64,000 nt of DNA from Crocodylus rhombifer (GCA_038503035.1 JAVSML010025534.1:507041-571040); one strand, 5' to 3'; shown: positions 10,385 through 23,029, numbered from the stretch's first letter. Numbers and translations: made by a program. Notes: generated by a model from the letters alone, not told the origin.

Positions 10385-13300
10385 CTGAAGTATTCCATTC
10401 ATGATCTCTAGCTTGGGAAGGGTTGAGTGGAAATAATACAGCCAGTTTTGAGAAAGAAGCTACCGAGTGAAATTTTGTTGATATATTTTTGTTCAAGACC
10501 TTTTTAAAGTCCAGTGCCTCCATGTGTTGCATCAGGAGTTCGGCATTAAGCAAGGGCTAGTTTGCGGATCAGTGAACTGCTGTTGGCTGTCTTTCTCAGA
10601 TATCTGCATTATAAATTGTAGGACCATTTTAAGACCATAGAACTTCTTAGGGCCTATTTAATTTTCTGACTGTCCTCATAATATTCAGTGTGTCCTCAGG
10701 CCTTACCAAGCCTCTTGATTCATTCAGAAACAGCCATGGAGAACTGGAGCTCCTTAGAGGACCCAAGGCAAAATGAATTCTGCCTTCCTCTCAGTGCCCT
10801 CTGTCTGAGCCAGGTAAAGTCAGAGCTTCTTAAGGGCCTGACTTGTAGTTCAACTACTACTCCTAATTCTTTAGAAGACTTAAATCCTGTCACACAAGTG
10901 GGCGATAACCAGGTTTAAGACTCAAACTGCTTTTTACCAAGATGAATGTGTTGAAAAAGAAAGGCTTGCAAAACTACAGTAAATTGAAATTCATGATTTT
11001 TGGAGCCAGTGGAATTTCCCCAACAGGAGAAAGAAGTCTTAGAGAAAATAAAGTTAGGAGCTACAGGCAAGAACAGCAGTTTTTGAGTATTTAGAGCATG
11101 AAAGGAGTTGGCTATATTTAAAGCCAGTTAGAGAAAACAGTTTTTAAGGGGAGTTAGCAGTGGGAACCAAAGGAGAGAGCTGTGGTAGCAAGAGAAAAAA
11201 GCCTGAAGGCCATAGCAGGGGTACAGTATCTGTCTAAATAATTATAGCTCATCTCAACAGAAGCCCTATGCTGAGAAGTAAAAGAAAGAACAGGCCTTGA
11301 CAGTGGCATGAGGATCCTCATGACCAGAGGATGAGCCAGTCTAATTCATTGCCAAACTGACCAGGTGAAAGAACTATGCTTTAATAGTGTTAGCTTAGTG
11401 CAGATGGGCCCAAAATGTCTTGGCAAAGAGACAGGAGACGTTCTGCATGTACCTCCCAGGACGTCTGCTCACTAGGAATGAAGCTGTTAAATGAAATGCC
11501 TGAAATGTATGCGGGAATTCACCTTCTACCTGTTTTGCACTTCAAATGGCCTTGCTAGATATTACCTGGGTGCTTTGGAAGTGTGGCATGTTTCAGATAT
11601 TCAATATTAGGCAGATATTTGAAAGTATCTTAATGCAATATATTTAATGATGGGGGATACCACCTGGGAGTCTAAGTGAGACTTCAAACTGCCTGAGCTA
11701 ATTGGATTGCTATTATTTGAGATAATCTTATTGGGATGTCTGGAAATGAATTTTATTCTTCATTACAAGGACAAAGGGCTGCATCTTTAAAGGGCAACAC
11801 TAATATATGCGCAGAGGGCAGAGAATAATGTACTCTAAAGCTCTCTGTGGGCTCCTGTCATTTGTGACTCATTTTGGCACAGGTATAAGGGGGAAGCAGG
11901 CAAATGCGATGAGGACAAATGAAAAGTGGGAATTAAAAGTGAAGGGGTTTGAAAACTCTCCCTGTGACACCGTGCAGAATATGGAAAATGATAACATGCA
12001 TTCTTTGGTTTTGTTCTAGAAAATTAGACCATGAAGCCCTGAACTGCTTCATGGGACTGAAATTCTGTGCTCTCATCAAGGCCCCATGACTTCAGCTACT
12101 ACAATTTTTTGTCAAAGTTTTGTGCTGTGTGCTGTACTGTTGCGATATATTCTTGGAGTATAAGAGAGAGGAGAGCGGGCAGGGAGCTGGATATGGTGCC
12201 ATGATTCCTAGGCTGCTTCAGCCCTGACATAAGTTAGAACGGGTGACTAGAGGCAACCGCAGGGGGGTGGGGAGCTCTGCTTTCTGCCCTTCTAGTACCT
12301 CTTCCTTCCTCCACAAAGGTCCCTGTGCATGTTTGGAGGTGGGAGGAAAGGTTGTTGTAGCTATAGGGTCAACCGACTTTATACCCTTTTCCAAGAAAAT
12401 GTATGATTAGCAGTAATCAGTAGCCAAACTAAACTGTTTTTGTGCAGTTCCGCTTCTGAATGGTGGCTAAGAAGCTGCCCCTGTGAAGGATGTGTGTCTC
12501 CAGTAAACTAGGTCTAATCAAAGTGCAAAACTCTACTGTGCTATGTGACTTAGAGCATGCAACAAAACCAGCCGGGTCACTTTCTGGATATTGTGTAGTC
12601 ACAATAAACAGACTGAAAATGAGGCAAAGACAAAGAATTATATGGCGAATAATTCTGAATAATAAATACATCTGAGAAAATTGCAATCAGCCTGTGAGAA
12701 ATTCCTGTATAGAAAAAGAGGCTAAATTTGTTAAGTAAATCATTTGCTAAGACTTGCTTGCTTATGTGCTACTTCGAAGTCAGATCCCAGTTTCGGTTCT
12801 CAATGAACTGCTGACTTAGTGCAAGACATTGCTTCTTTGCCTGGTGTTAAGATCCATAGGGTATCATTTGCCTATACAGCTTGATGTACAAGTGACCTAA
12901 ATAACATACAGACAATTGTTCTTGGCTAGTGATGAATATATGTAGGAAGAATTTTGGTCTGCAAGTTCAATATAATTAATGAAGTGTTACTAAAGCATCT
13001 TAAGAGAAACCTGCATTTACAATGCACTGTAATGATTTACTTGGAAGTCTCCCTTTGGACTCAGTATACAAGTTACAAATGATGCAAAATGTTACTGATC
13101 AGAGATATTGACAATCACTCATTGGTATTGACATACACAAGAGTCTCCACTTGTTGCTAGCGCAATTATGAACTGACTGGAAAGACTTGCTTTTGGCCAA
13201 AGGCTAAAGGAGGACTTTGTTTTCATTGTATTTCCAAACTCCTCCAGTCTCATTCTTCAATTTGGTCCTTCTTTTAGTTTTTTTTTAAAGCTTGAAAGTC

Positions 13301-13847
13301 CTATATGCATTTCAACTCTGTCTTTCTTCTGTCAGGGCAAGACTGTTCCTTTCACCACACAGGTTTGTGTTATGGACTAAGTTCCAGGATGATTTTTGTG
13401 GTCTTAACACCTATGCCTTCAATCTAGAAGTAGTATCAGTGTTCAGATCTTGAGCTATGTAACTTTAGGAGTCGAAATCCCACTGACTTTCCCATTTATG
13501 TGTAAGTTGCTGAACAATTTCTGAATAGGGAACAGGCTTCTAAGTCACTTGGGTGCTTTTGAAAATATTAATCTTTGCCTGCACTGGTGGTTGCTTCCCA
13601 CTCTCCAGTTTCTCCATCAGCAGAGTTTGCAGTTTTGGGATCTGTTCAGTTGCTTGTAAGTCTCTTTTCAGTGTTTTGATCTGGCATTGGCATCACATTT
13701 CTCAGGCCTGCAAATCCCTCTCATTAATGCATAAGTCCCATACCTTGGTAGTTGTTCCTTTTCATGCTGGTGTCAGTCAGGAGATCTGGGCTTTCTGGGC
13801 ATTTGTACACATGATTGTGCTGCAGTGTGTGTATTTGTATATATGGA
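10385..13847. other. Unique-looking non-coding DNA
   Basis: No gene or clear repeat. A perfect 9-bp hairpin (CCATGAAGC/GCTTCATGG, 12,029-12,054) is present. Around 12,775-12,850 there is faint MIR-like order (GATCCCAGTTTCGG, then CTGACTTAGTGCAAGACATT) that is too weak to annotate. The stretch 11,560-12,000 is AT-rich and non-repetitive, a candidate for conserved non-coding sequence only by appearance. Confidence 0.45.
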
Positions 13848-13964
13848 GAAATGTGCATCAGCACTGAGAAAATGGCAGCAGTGCACTTTTGAACTAAAAC
13901 ATATAGAAGGCACTTCAGTTCAAAAGCTCACTGCCGCTATTTTCTCAGAGCTGATGTGCATTTC
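13848..13964. repeat. Long palindrome / fold-back MITE
   Basis: Two 49-base arms (13,848-13,896 and 13,916-13,964) are inverted copies at about 85% identity, separated by a 19-base loop. The left arm begins GAAATGTGCATCAGCACTGA and the inverted right arm begins GAAATGCACATCAGCTCTGA. The structure would fold as a near-complete hairpin. No flanking duplication is clear. It ends 10 bases before the element starting at 13,974. Confidence 0.75.
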
Positions 13965-13973
13965 GCTGTTTAT

Positions 13974-14860
13974 TAGGGCTGTGTGAAGCTGTGGGTGCTG
14001 ATTCAATTAGGAGATTTAGCTTGATTTGGCAGCTGAATCTCTGAATCTGAATTGAATCAGGAGACAAATAAAAAGGTCTGAATCAATTTGAAGCTCTCCA
14101 AATCGATTTGGAAAAGATTCAGAGACCTTTGGAGATTTGGGCAGTCCCTACTTGCTGCTGCAGGGAGCTGGACATGGACTCTGTCCTGGTAAGTAGGGGG
14201 TGGAGGGGGGGAATGAAGAAGAGGGAGGGGACATGCAGCCATCCCTGCCTGCTCCCTCAGCCTCCTCAGCCCCCCTGAGCCCCACCCGCTCTCCCAGCCC
14301 CTCCCATGGCTGCTGCACCCACTCCAGCTCCCAGTTCTTTAAAAAAAAAAAAAGCCCCCACTCACCGGTTGCTGCAGTGGCCATCAGGTCCTCTGGGGGC
14401 TTGTGGCAGAGCCCTCTATGCAGCACAGGGTAGTGGGGGGGCAGTGGGGATCGGCCCCTGCCTGGCAGCAGTTGGTGAATCAGGGCTGTTTTTTTTTTTT
14501 AAAGGAGCTGAGACACTGGGAGAATAGGCAGGCGTTAGGCCTCGTGACAGAGCCTCCCACACAGCATGGGGCAGTGGGCAGCAGTGGGGATTGCCCCCCC
14601 CCCCCCAACCTGGCAGCAGCCAGTAAGTGCTGGGCTTTTTTTTGTTAAAGAGCTTGGAGGCTGGGGCTGGGTGGGGCAGCCACTGATGGGCTGGGAGAGT
14701 GGACGGGCCTGTTTGATTGGAAATTTGGCTGATTCAGCGGTGGCTGAATCTCCAAATCAGTTTCAGTGGAATTGATTCAGGACAGTGATTTGTATCACTG
14801 AATCGAATCACTGTCCCCCAAGTCAGCTGATTATGAATCCAAAGAGAATACTAGCCTTCT
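13974..14860 (+). mobile_element. hAT-like non-autonomous element, copy A
   Basis: This is the first of two copies of one family in this window (see 15,379-16,170). It starts TAGGGCTGTGTGAAGC and shares an ordered set of blocks with copy B: GATTC-rich AT segments, AATAAAAAGGTC, GCAGTCCC-ACTTGC, an A-run followed by AGCCCC, a T-run after GGGCT, and the terminal block GGACAGTGATT...AATCACTGTCC (perfect 11-bp inverted repeat at 14,780-14,816). CTGTTTAT (13,966-13,973) and TTGTTTAT (14,861-14,868) match at 7 of 8 bases and may be the hAT target duplication. However, the last dozen bases of the right terminal repeat seen in copy B are missing, so the right edge is uncertain. The poly-A and poly-C (13 C, 14,594-14,606) tracts interrupt the open frames; it is non-coding. 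Confidence 0.65.
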
Positions 14861-15378
14861 TTGTTTATAAAAATGCATGCAATGCAGCACTGGATGTGTC
14901 AGCTTCAACGTGCCGGAATTCTGGCACGTCAGAGCAGACGAATGTATGTGTACAAATGCTTGGCATTGTGTACTGATGGCTCCACTCTTCTGCTCCCGAT
15001 GATCCAGTCTGATCGCTGCTGGTGCTGGCAGAAATTATTGACAGCTGCCACTAGCATGGTTTACAGTTGCCTGTTCAAAATTTAGTTGGCACATCTCAGC
15101 CTTCTGAGTTAGCTCTGGAAGGAAATTCCTTTCAAAATGTTTACAGGATGGTTTGATTACACTCCTGGGACTGGGACTTCTCAACACCACATAGATCAAA
15201 GACTACTCAGATTCCTAATGTATTGAGTAATGGTGTCACATTACAAACACTGTGTGAGCAAGCAACACTTCTGGCCTTATCTTTGTCAAAGAGCATAATG
15301 ATTGCCAGTCAGTTCAAAGTAGGCCAAAGTCATGGCAACATCATTTCCTTCTCATGCCAGTTTGACAGTGGTATAAAC

Positions 15379-16170
15379 TAGGGCTGTGTGAAGCTTCAGG
15401 TGCTGATTCGATTCAGAGGAGATTTAGCCCAATTTGGTGGCCAAATCTCTGAATCCAAATCAAACAGGGAGACCAATAAAAAGGTCCAAATTGATTTGAA
15501 GCTCTCTGAATCAATTCAGAAAAGATTCAGAGAGTGTCAGAGATTCAGGCAGTCCCCACTTGCCGCCGCAGGAAGCTGGACCCGGACTCTTGTGCCAGTA
15601 AGTAGGGGGCAGGGAGGGTGGGTGGGGGGTGTGTAAATGATGGGGGACCCCTGCCAGGCCCCATCCCCTGCCTGCTCCCCCAGCCCCTCTGAGCACCCCC
15701 CCACCCCCCGCCCACTCTCCTAACCATGTCAATGTCTGCCGTGTCTGGCCTCAGCATCCTAGCACTTAAAAAAAAAAAAAAAAAAAAAGCCCCACACTCT
15801 CTGGGTGCTGCAGCAGCCATCAAGGCTTCTGGGGGCTCATGGCAGAGCCCCCCATGCAGCGTGGGGCAGTGGGGAGTAGCAGGGATTGTCCCTTGCCTGG
15901 CAGGAGCTGGTGAGTGTGGGGCTTTTTTTTTTTTAAAGGTTCAGGACTCTGGGGCCAGGCGGTGCAGCCATTGGCAGGGCTGGGAGAGTGGGCAAGGGAT
16001 GGGGCCTGTTTGGTTCAGAGGTTTGGCTGATTTGGCAGCTGCCAAATCTCTGAATCAGATTCAGCCGAATCAATTCAGGACAGTGATTTGAATCACTGAA
16101 TTGAATCGCTGTCCCCCAAATCAGCCAAATCTGAATCCGAAGCGAATACTAGCCACTTTGCACATGCCTA
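15379..16170 (+). mobile_element. hAT-like non-autonomous element, copy B
   Basis: Same family as 13,974-14,860 and in the same orientation. Ends are an imperfect inverted repeat: left TAGGGCTGTGTGAA, right (inverted) TAGGCATGTGCAAA. Flanks GTATAAAC (15,371-15,378) and GTGGAAAC (16,171-16,178) agree at 6 of 8 bases, consistent with an aged 8-bp hAT duplication. Internal A-run (about 20 A near 15,770) and T-run (near 15,930) lie symmetrically about the centre, and the right end has the same GGACAGTGATT hairpin as copy A. It encodes nothing recognisable. Confidence 0.7.
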
Positions 16171-16178
16171 GTGGAAAC

Positions 16179-17389
16179 CTATTGATATCACACTAAAGGG
16201 ATTACTCTAAATTTGCATTAGTATAGCTGGGAGATGAATCAGGCCATAGGTTTGAATAGTGTTCTGCTTCACTCATAAGTTACTAGGGAAGAACAATACT
16301 TTAATACCATTTTGTTTGTCCAGTCAGCTCCATCCATATCCTGAGACATCTTGTCCAATTTTTAGAAATTGGAAACGGGAAAATTCTAGTTGATGCAGAG
16401 ATGGGTCTGAGTTTGAAAAGCCTCCTTGTTGTGGAGGTGGCTTTTGTATGTGGACCGAGATTTCAATCCAAATTGCATATCTGGTCTGGTGTCTAATGGA
16501 TGAAACAAGTAAGCAACCCCGCCCCCCCGATATTTGACCCATCTTGCAGGGATCACCTGTGGTGGTAAAAGGGTTAATTCAAAATTCAGGTCCTAAAAGT
16601 TGACTCTTCTCCCTACCCCTTTTGTCCTATATCTTTAACTCTTCAAGTTCATGCCCTTCAGGTCTACTTTCTCATCCTTACTACTCCTGTGGAGATGAAA
16701 CCAGCTGCCTAACGTTACTCGTGCCTGCTGGCAAATACTCATTCCTTCAGTTGTGTGCTCTGTAACCATTACAGATGCTTTTATAAGATAAGACTTATTG
16801 CTTATTATTGAGATTTCTTATTTTATTTTCTTCTCTGGTCACTCTGGTGCTGAAGAAGAACTGCACATATAAAAAGTTGTTGTAATGTCTGTGGACTTAA
16901 CACCAGCAAATGACTCCCTGTCTTTTTTTGTGTGCAACAGCTGTGGGTGATTATCCTGCTCCCATGAAATCAAATGCACATCTGGTGTCTGTAAGGTAGC
17001 TAAGAAAGAAAAAGAAAATCCCAAACGGTCCAAGCTGTGTTCATGTTGTATCCACTGCTGTTGATTCATCTGCAGGATGTTTTGCATGGCAGATGCACGA
17101 CAAAGGTTGGGACACAGATCTAAGAAGCAGTATCAGGAGTTCAGGCACAGGACACTTACTGGACAACACAACATTGAGAAAAGCCCTGTCCTGAGTTGCA
17201 GACTGGGAAGACAGCTGGGTCAGGCTGGGAACAGGAAACAGCTGGGGAAACACAGCATGCAACAGCCTGAGGCAGTCACAGGCAACAACTGGAATGCCTG
17301 GATTGGCTGATGGAGCCATGTGCAGCACATTTCAAGCAGCTGGAGGGAGCACACAAGGGGGAAGCACTGGGAAGCTGTGGAGGAGTGGA
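16179..17389. other. Unique-looking non-coding DNA
   Basis: No gene or repeat that I can support. Open frames here (for example on both strands around 17,040-17,330) overlap one another without any recognisable domain. Confidence 0.45.
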
Positions 17390-19145
17390 CCCATGCCGGA
17401 AAGCCACCCTGCCCCCTCCATGACAGTTGTAAACTTAACAAACTTTTAAGCAAAATTAAACAGAAAGATAATTTGTTACAGGATAAAGGGGAATCAAATA
17501 CATAGACTTACACAAAAACTTAATTAAACATTAATTAAAACCTCAAACAGTTAATAATCTCTCTCAGTCACTGGCAAACAAGCCCAGGGGAGCTACCACT
17601 CAGCACAGTCTGCTGGTAACAGACATTCACTCAGGACTGCCATCCAGAAGCAGTACCATCTACCCCAGCCAAAAGTGATGAATGCTGGGGAGTGAGACCT
17701 GTATTGGAGTTGCCACTGTTCTGCAGCTGGGGATTACTATTGGGGTGTGGCAGGCTCACACCCCACTTACTTCAGTACCTGTGTCTTTGTGGCTGGGCTG
17801 CTGATGAGCTGACCAGCACCAGACAGCCAGAAGTGGCCCCATCAGTTGGTCTAGCTCTAGGCTTAAAAAGAGCCTAGAGGCCAAACCACTGAGGGGAGAA
17901 AAGGGAGCACGGGCAGTAGAAAGATGCTCCTCCACAGCTGGAATGAAGCCAGTGTGATTCCCTCATGGGATTTTGCCTGGCATGGGTGACTGGTCACTGG
18001 GGGGGGGGCATGTGCCCCCTCTGACTAAGGTGACACCAGTCATGGGGGGGGGATTTCATCACAGCCAATATCACCCAAGGGGGGATGGGTCTCCCCATGG
18101 CCAATCACGTTGGCTGGGAAGCAACCGTGGTGCTCCTCAAAGCCACCACAGCATTTCATCCAGCACTCCCACTCCCCAGCAGGTGCTCATGGGGGGCACC
18201 AGCACTCCTGCCTGCCCCGCCTGCCCATCACCTAAGCAGGGAGTGCAGTCTGTCAGGGGGTGCACTGGTGCTCTCAGGGTGTGCTCTACACATCACCACT
18301 GTTGCCTGGCACAGTGGCACTTGCCTGACTGGCTACTGCAGCCATCGGGGAGGGTTTGAATGTGCGCCTGACAACTGGCCAGGAACTGGAGCCCCTCAGC
18401 AGGGCAGAAAACCCTGGTGAGCCTGACCATGCAGAGACTGGCCCAGTCAGGAAAGAGGCAGCCCTGGTGGCAGTGTAGGAGCAGCAGTTGATGACCTTGA
18501 GAACTCAGCCTGACTTTGCCTACACCCAGCCACAAAGATGCTCACAGAACAGTGCAGGTCACCTGTGGTTGGGAGACGGCCATGGCCATCCTGCCAGGGT
18601 CCACGGGGGGAAACGCATTATCTGGGTCCTCTTGAAATCTATTCACCTTGCCTGAGTGACCGCAGAGCCAGAGCTTACTAGTGAGGAGTTATCCAACCTG
18701 TGGGTATCACAGGGACGTGGAGGAGTGACCCACAGGACACTTTGATATGTGGCCAGGTGCGAGCGGTCCCAAGACTCATATCCAACCCAGAGGCCCTCAC
18801 AATGTGGGACTGCATGAGAACTCTGTGAATCCTTTTTTAAGAAGTCCCAGACACTGAGACAAAGCACTGGATAGAACAGGCATCACTGCCCTGCCTAAAG
18901 TACAGTATAATTTTGTTATCCTGAGAAGCTACCGCTATACCCTTGCTGTCAGCTGATAGGCAAGGCCTTCAAGCAGGAGTGACAAAGGATCTTCGTTACA
19001 CCAGGATATCACCAAGGCCTAATTCATACTACTTGAGCACAAAGGGGTGGGGAGTAGGGGAGGAAGAGCCCCACAAAAGGAGCACCACGAACATCACCCC
19101 GAGTCCAAGAGACACCATGGACTACGCATCCTATATATAAAAAGC
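17390..19145. other. GC-rich unassigned block, repeat-like
   Basis: Base composition rises sharply, with long G runs (10 G at about 17,999-18,008, 9 G near 18,044) and many CAGGGGG/CCCCTG words, then falls again after 18,900. This looks like inserted repeat DNA rather than local sequence. I could not place terminal repeats or a coding motif. The open frames at 17,973-18,420 are in the low-complexity part and are not convincing. A CTTAAAAAGAGCC segment near 17,860 is TATA-like, so an LTR fragment is possible. Confidence 0.35.
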
Positions 19146-19147
19146 AC

Positions 19148-20048
19148 CCTGTTCAAATTTTTTGATGACACTAAGATGTGGGGGGGATGTGGGCATGTTA
19201 GAAGGATGGAATAGGCTAGAATTGCACCTAGACAGGTTACAGGGGTGGGTGGATGAGAATAGGATGGGATTCAACACTGACAAGTTCAAGCTGCTGCACC
19301 TAGGGAGGAAGAACCAGCACCATACCTACAGGCTGGGGAACTCCCTTCTCGTCAGTGCAGAGGCAGAAAAGGATCTTGGAGTCATCATTGACTCCAAGAT
19401 GAAAATGGGCCAGTAGTGTGGGGATGCAGTCAGGAAGGCCAACTGCACCTTGTCATGCATCCACAGATGCATCTCAAGCAGGTCCAAGGAGGTGATCCTC
19501 CCCCTCTATGTGGCACTGGTCAGGTCGCAGCTGGAGTACTGCATCCGGTTCTGGGCGCCACTCTTCAGGAGGGATGTGGACAACATGGAGAGGGTCCAGA
19601 GGAGGGCCATTCACATGATCAGGGGACAGCAGGGCAGGCCCTACGAGGACAGGCTACAGGACCTGAACCTGTTCAGCCTCCACAAGAGAAGGCTGAGGGG
19701 GGATCTAGTGGCCTGTTACAAACTAGTCAGAGGGGACCAGCAGACATTGGGGGAGTCCCTGTTCCCCCGTACGCTACCAGGAGGGACCAGGAATAATGGT
19801 CACAAGCTGGCAGAAGGTAAATTCAGATTAGACATCAGGAGGCGCTACTTCACTGTCATGGCAGCTAGGATCTGGGACCAACTTCCAAGCGAAGCGGTGT
19901 TGGCTCCTACCCTGGGGGGTTTTTAAGACAAGGCTATACAGTCACCTAGCTGGGATCGTCTGACCCCAGTACTCTTTCCTGCCATGGCAGGGAGTTGGAC
20001 TTGATGATCTGCTCAGGTCCCTTCTGACCCTACTAACTATGAAACTAT
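19148..20048 (+). mobile_element. CR1 LINE, forward 3' fragment
   Basis: A 5'-truncated CR1 that starts within the RT palm box and runs to the 3' end. The tail reads GGCAGGGAGTTGGACTTGAT, then TGATCTGCTCAGGTCCC and CTATGAAACTAT. This is the CTATGAAAC-tail type, the same type as the reverse copy at 43,340. No target duplication was seen, as is common for CR1. Confidence 0.88.
19150..19926 (+). pseudogene. CR1 ORF2 C-terminal remnant
   Basis: Begins at the catalytic box, here FFDDTK (a two-base loss from FADDTK), followed by GWVDENRMGFNTDK, KLLHLGRKNQ, KDLGVIIDSKM, then a stop at 19,414. After a frame change it continues with CIHRCISSRSKEVILPLY, LEYCIRFWAPLFRRDV, RVQRRAIHMIRGQ, LNLFSLHKRRLRGDL and the C-terminal RLDIRRRYFTV. 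The frame from 19,450 to 19,926 (158 codons) is unbroken, so this is one of the younger copies in the window. The upstream RT fingers and the endonuclease are absent. Confidence 0.88.
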
Positions 20049-22154
20049 ACCTCCAGATAAAACCTCAGATAATAAGAAGTCGTGGTGGGTGAGTAGACCC
20101 CGGTGTGGCAAAATTGGATAGGCAGAGCACAATGCCGCCAGTGCAGCGATCGTGAGCCTGCCACATGCGGTCACTGCTCTGCTGCTAGGGCTTGCTGTTG
20201 CTCTATCTCGGGAAGTCCACTGCTGCTACTGGGGGTCACTGTTTCTTCTCATTACTACCAAGGGTCACCATACTCTACCATCACCAGGGAGCTGTGTTCC
20301 TCACTTTGGCAACCCCAGCACTTTTAGATTCTCACCTACTTAATAGCAGGCTCAAGGATTTCAGTTATTTTAGACACAATGAGTGGGTCTACATGTGAAA
20401 GTAATTTGAAAAATCATGAACCAAGTTTTTATTTTTATGTTTAGGCTTTTCCAACTGAGTGGCAAATGGCTTTTTTGATAAAATAGAAATCTGAAGAGAA
20501 AAATGAGCTGTGTTATTGACAGGACCCACAAGCTAAGAGGAAAGCAGACAGTTTTTTCAATTAACATTTTTGGTTTGTCACAAGGGTCTTTTGTTTTTAA
20601 TGGAAAAAGATCTCTCCTGAAAAATACTCTGTAGAAAAGCTCAATGCATGGTGCATTTTGCATTCTGAGCCATGTTCACCAATATAAGTAGTGGTGAGTT
20701 CCAGTGTTTTGTGTTAACACATAGTCCCTACAAAAAACCCAGCAAAATATAACAGCTAACAAGGGGGCATGAGAAGATGTGAGATGAAAACATTTAAAAA
20801 AAGAATGGGACTTCCTTTCACTCATTTTTCCAGCTACATTCTTCTTCCTCATCCACAGGTATGTAGTACAAACTTGAAGCTAAGCAACTCAGAACAGGTT
20901 ACATTGTACTTACAGTTGTCTCTTTTCTGAACTGAGGCCCTTCCTAAATGTTCAGGTAAAGCTGTGATAGAATCTGATGCTCAGTCCACCCAGCCGTGTG
21001 ACTGTGGGATCCTGCATCACATCCGATCACGGCTTATTGCCAGTGCAGGGGAAACCCAGGATCATAAGTTTGCTACTTGCTCTTCACTAGCAAGTAGCAA
21101 GTTCCCACAGCTGGGAGTCTCACAGCTGAAGAGGCTCACAGCTGTAGGAGGGCCCCATGTGCTGCTATGACAGTCAGCTGCAGGACTTCCAGTTGCTGGA
21201 GCGCATGGGACACTCCACTGTCTGTGAGCCTCATCAGCTATGGGACTTGCAGTCACAGCAGTGCTTGGTGTGCCCCTGTGGTTGGGATTTGCATTAGCTG
21301 ACAGGGCTACCACCCACAAAGGGGCATCTGACCACATGTTCAATTAATGGCTTTATAAGAACAAGCCGCAACATTATTATACTTTTTTTGGACCAACTTT
21401 GTGGCTTATTTCTTGTTTTATCACACCAGTAATTGACCAATTATTGATTGAATGTGTGGCTGGTCCAGTTTAAGACATGAATAAGTCAAGGGGGGAGTCA
21501 GGGGGAATGCAAGTCTGCAGTGGAGTGAGCGAGTCCATGGAGGAGAGAAGTTGGTGGGTCTGTGATGGTGGCCTGTCCATGCAGGGTTGTGCCATACACA
21601 CGTTCAGATTACATCAGGCATGGATTAGACCAATTTACATAGCTTGCCTCCTAGGTGAACTAAAGTTAGATTGGGCTGACCATGAAGCCCACTGAAGCCC
21701 AATTGTAGCTCTCTGAACATCCATACTGTTTGGCACTTAGACTGACTTAACCCTAGTTAGCTTCATCTAAGTGTAAAATCCTCACATAAGTGAACTAAGT
21801 TAGATAAGGAGCCATTTTTTGTCCAATCTAACCTCCCAAGTGTTTGTACAGTTCATTACTTAGGTCAATCTATTAACCCTAGAAAGATCCATCTAAGTAT
21901 AACATTTGTGAATACCCACAGAGAAATTCTGTAGCAAAGTTCTCTCCAACCTGGGCTCTCAATATGATGCTTATGGCTAGCAGAAACTGGCACAGGGGAC
22001 ACTGTTGCCAGCGGTGGGTGGGGGGAAGGTTGTGACTATGGGAGACATGTCTCAGCAATATGGAAGAGAAATTGTGTGGGGGTGTTTTGTTATAAGGCAA
22101 CAGCTGAAAGCCACTGGTTTACAGGTTATTTGACCCCTCCCTGCAGTTCTCCCA
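20049..22154. other. Non-coding DNA with one perfect hairpin
   Basis: No gene found. A perfect 12-bp inverted repeat with a 7-base loop lies at 21,070-21,100 (TTGCTACTTGCT / AGCAAGTAGCAA). Around 21,720-21,900 a segment of about 40 bases, containing TTAACCCTAG and ATCTAAGT, occurs twice in direct orientation, suggesting an old unclassified repeat. Confidence 0.45.
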
Positions 22155-23029
22155 GGGCACATCTATATGTGTTTACTGCAGAATAGATGAAATAGCTCCA
22201 CAGGAAATGTTTTGCATCTACACATGTAGCCCTAGTAGGCTGCAGGAAACTAATTAACTCCACGGCAGGGTAGGACTTGGATAAAACCATCATCAGATGC
22301 CAAAGTGCAGCACTGCAGAGAAACAAAATGTTGCCAACTCTCTCCTGCAGCAGATTTTTTTCACGCGCAGCAGTGCACGTGTAGACACTGACCCAGCTGG
22401 CTGGGGCACAAAAGTGCTTCTGTTAGGGCTGCCTGGTGGCTAGCCCTACACTGGAGCACCCTCCTGCTCCAGCCAGCCCCTCTTCAGCATGGTGAGCTGG
22501 CTCAGAGCAGCCCCAGGCTGGCAGGCTGACCCCCTAGACTGGGAATGGGCAAAGTCTAGCTTGTGAGCTGGATCTGGTCAGCCTCAGACTCCATTTCCCA
22601 GCTGCCTCTGCCTGCATGGCTTGGGCTGGTCTCCATGGAGATCCCAACCGCGCCTGCATGGGAAAGCTCAAGCTGGGGCTGTCACAGAGACCAGACAGAG
22701 CCGCACTGGCAGTGCATACAGCAGAGCACCGCAGAAGGATGCTCCGGAGCTGCTGGGAACTTGCAATGGAGGCAGTTTGCTCCAAAGTCAGGACAAAGCC
22801 ACAATCTGTAGCCTGCATAATCTGGGCAGGGGCACGCAAGCAGGGGATCATGGCTCTTCCCCAGCTCCTTGCAGTGGTGACAGCCTGACCCTCTGCCTGT
22901 CAGGGTTGTTTAAACCTGGCTCAGTGTGCTGCGGTCCCATGTGCACATTCAAACGGCACGCCGGGGAACAATAAACTCCCATGCGATATGCCCAGAGGCT
23001 GTGTGCTAATAGCACATGTAGACACACCC
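22155..23029. mobile_element. PIF/Harbinger-type non-autonomous element
   Basis: The left tip GGGCACATCTATATGTG and the inverted right tip GGGTGTGTCTACATGTG form a terminal inverted repeat differing mainly by transitions. CCA (22,152-22,154) and CCA (23,030-23,032) flank the ends as a possible 3-bp duplication, the size Harbinger transposases make. The tip also resembles the left end of the coding Harbinger at 33,538 (GGGTGCATCTACACATG), so that element's family could have moved it. A second tip-like motif (GTGCACGTGTAGACACTGACCC, ending near 22,393) leaves open that this is two adjacent elements. The GC-rich interior frames (22,534-22,974) are not recognisable proteins. Confidence 0.55.

Noticed and set aside
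12775..12850. MIR-type SINE
   Set aside because: Only a loose order of MIR-like words with many gaps; weaker than at 4,090 and 48,372.
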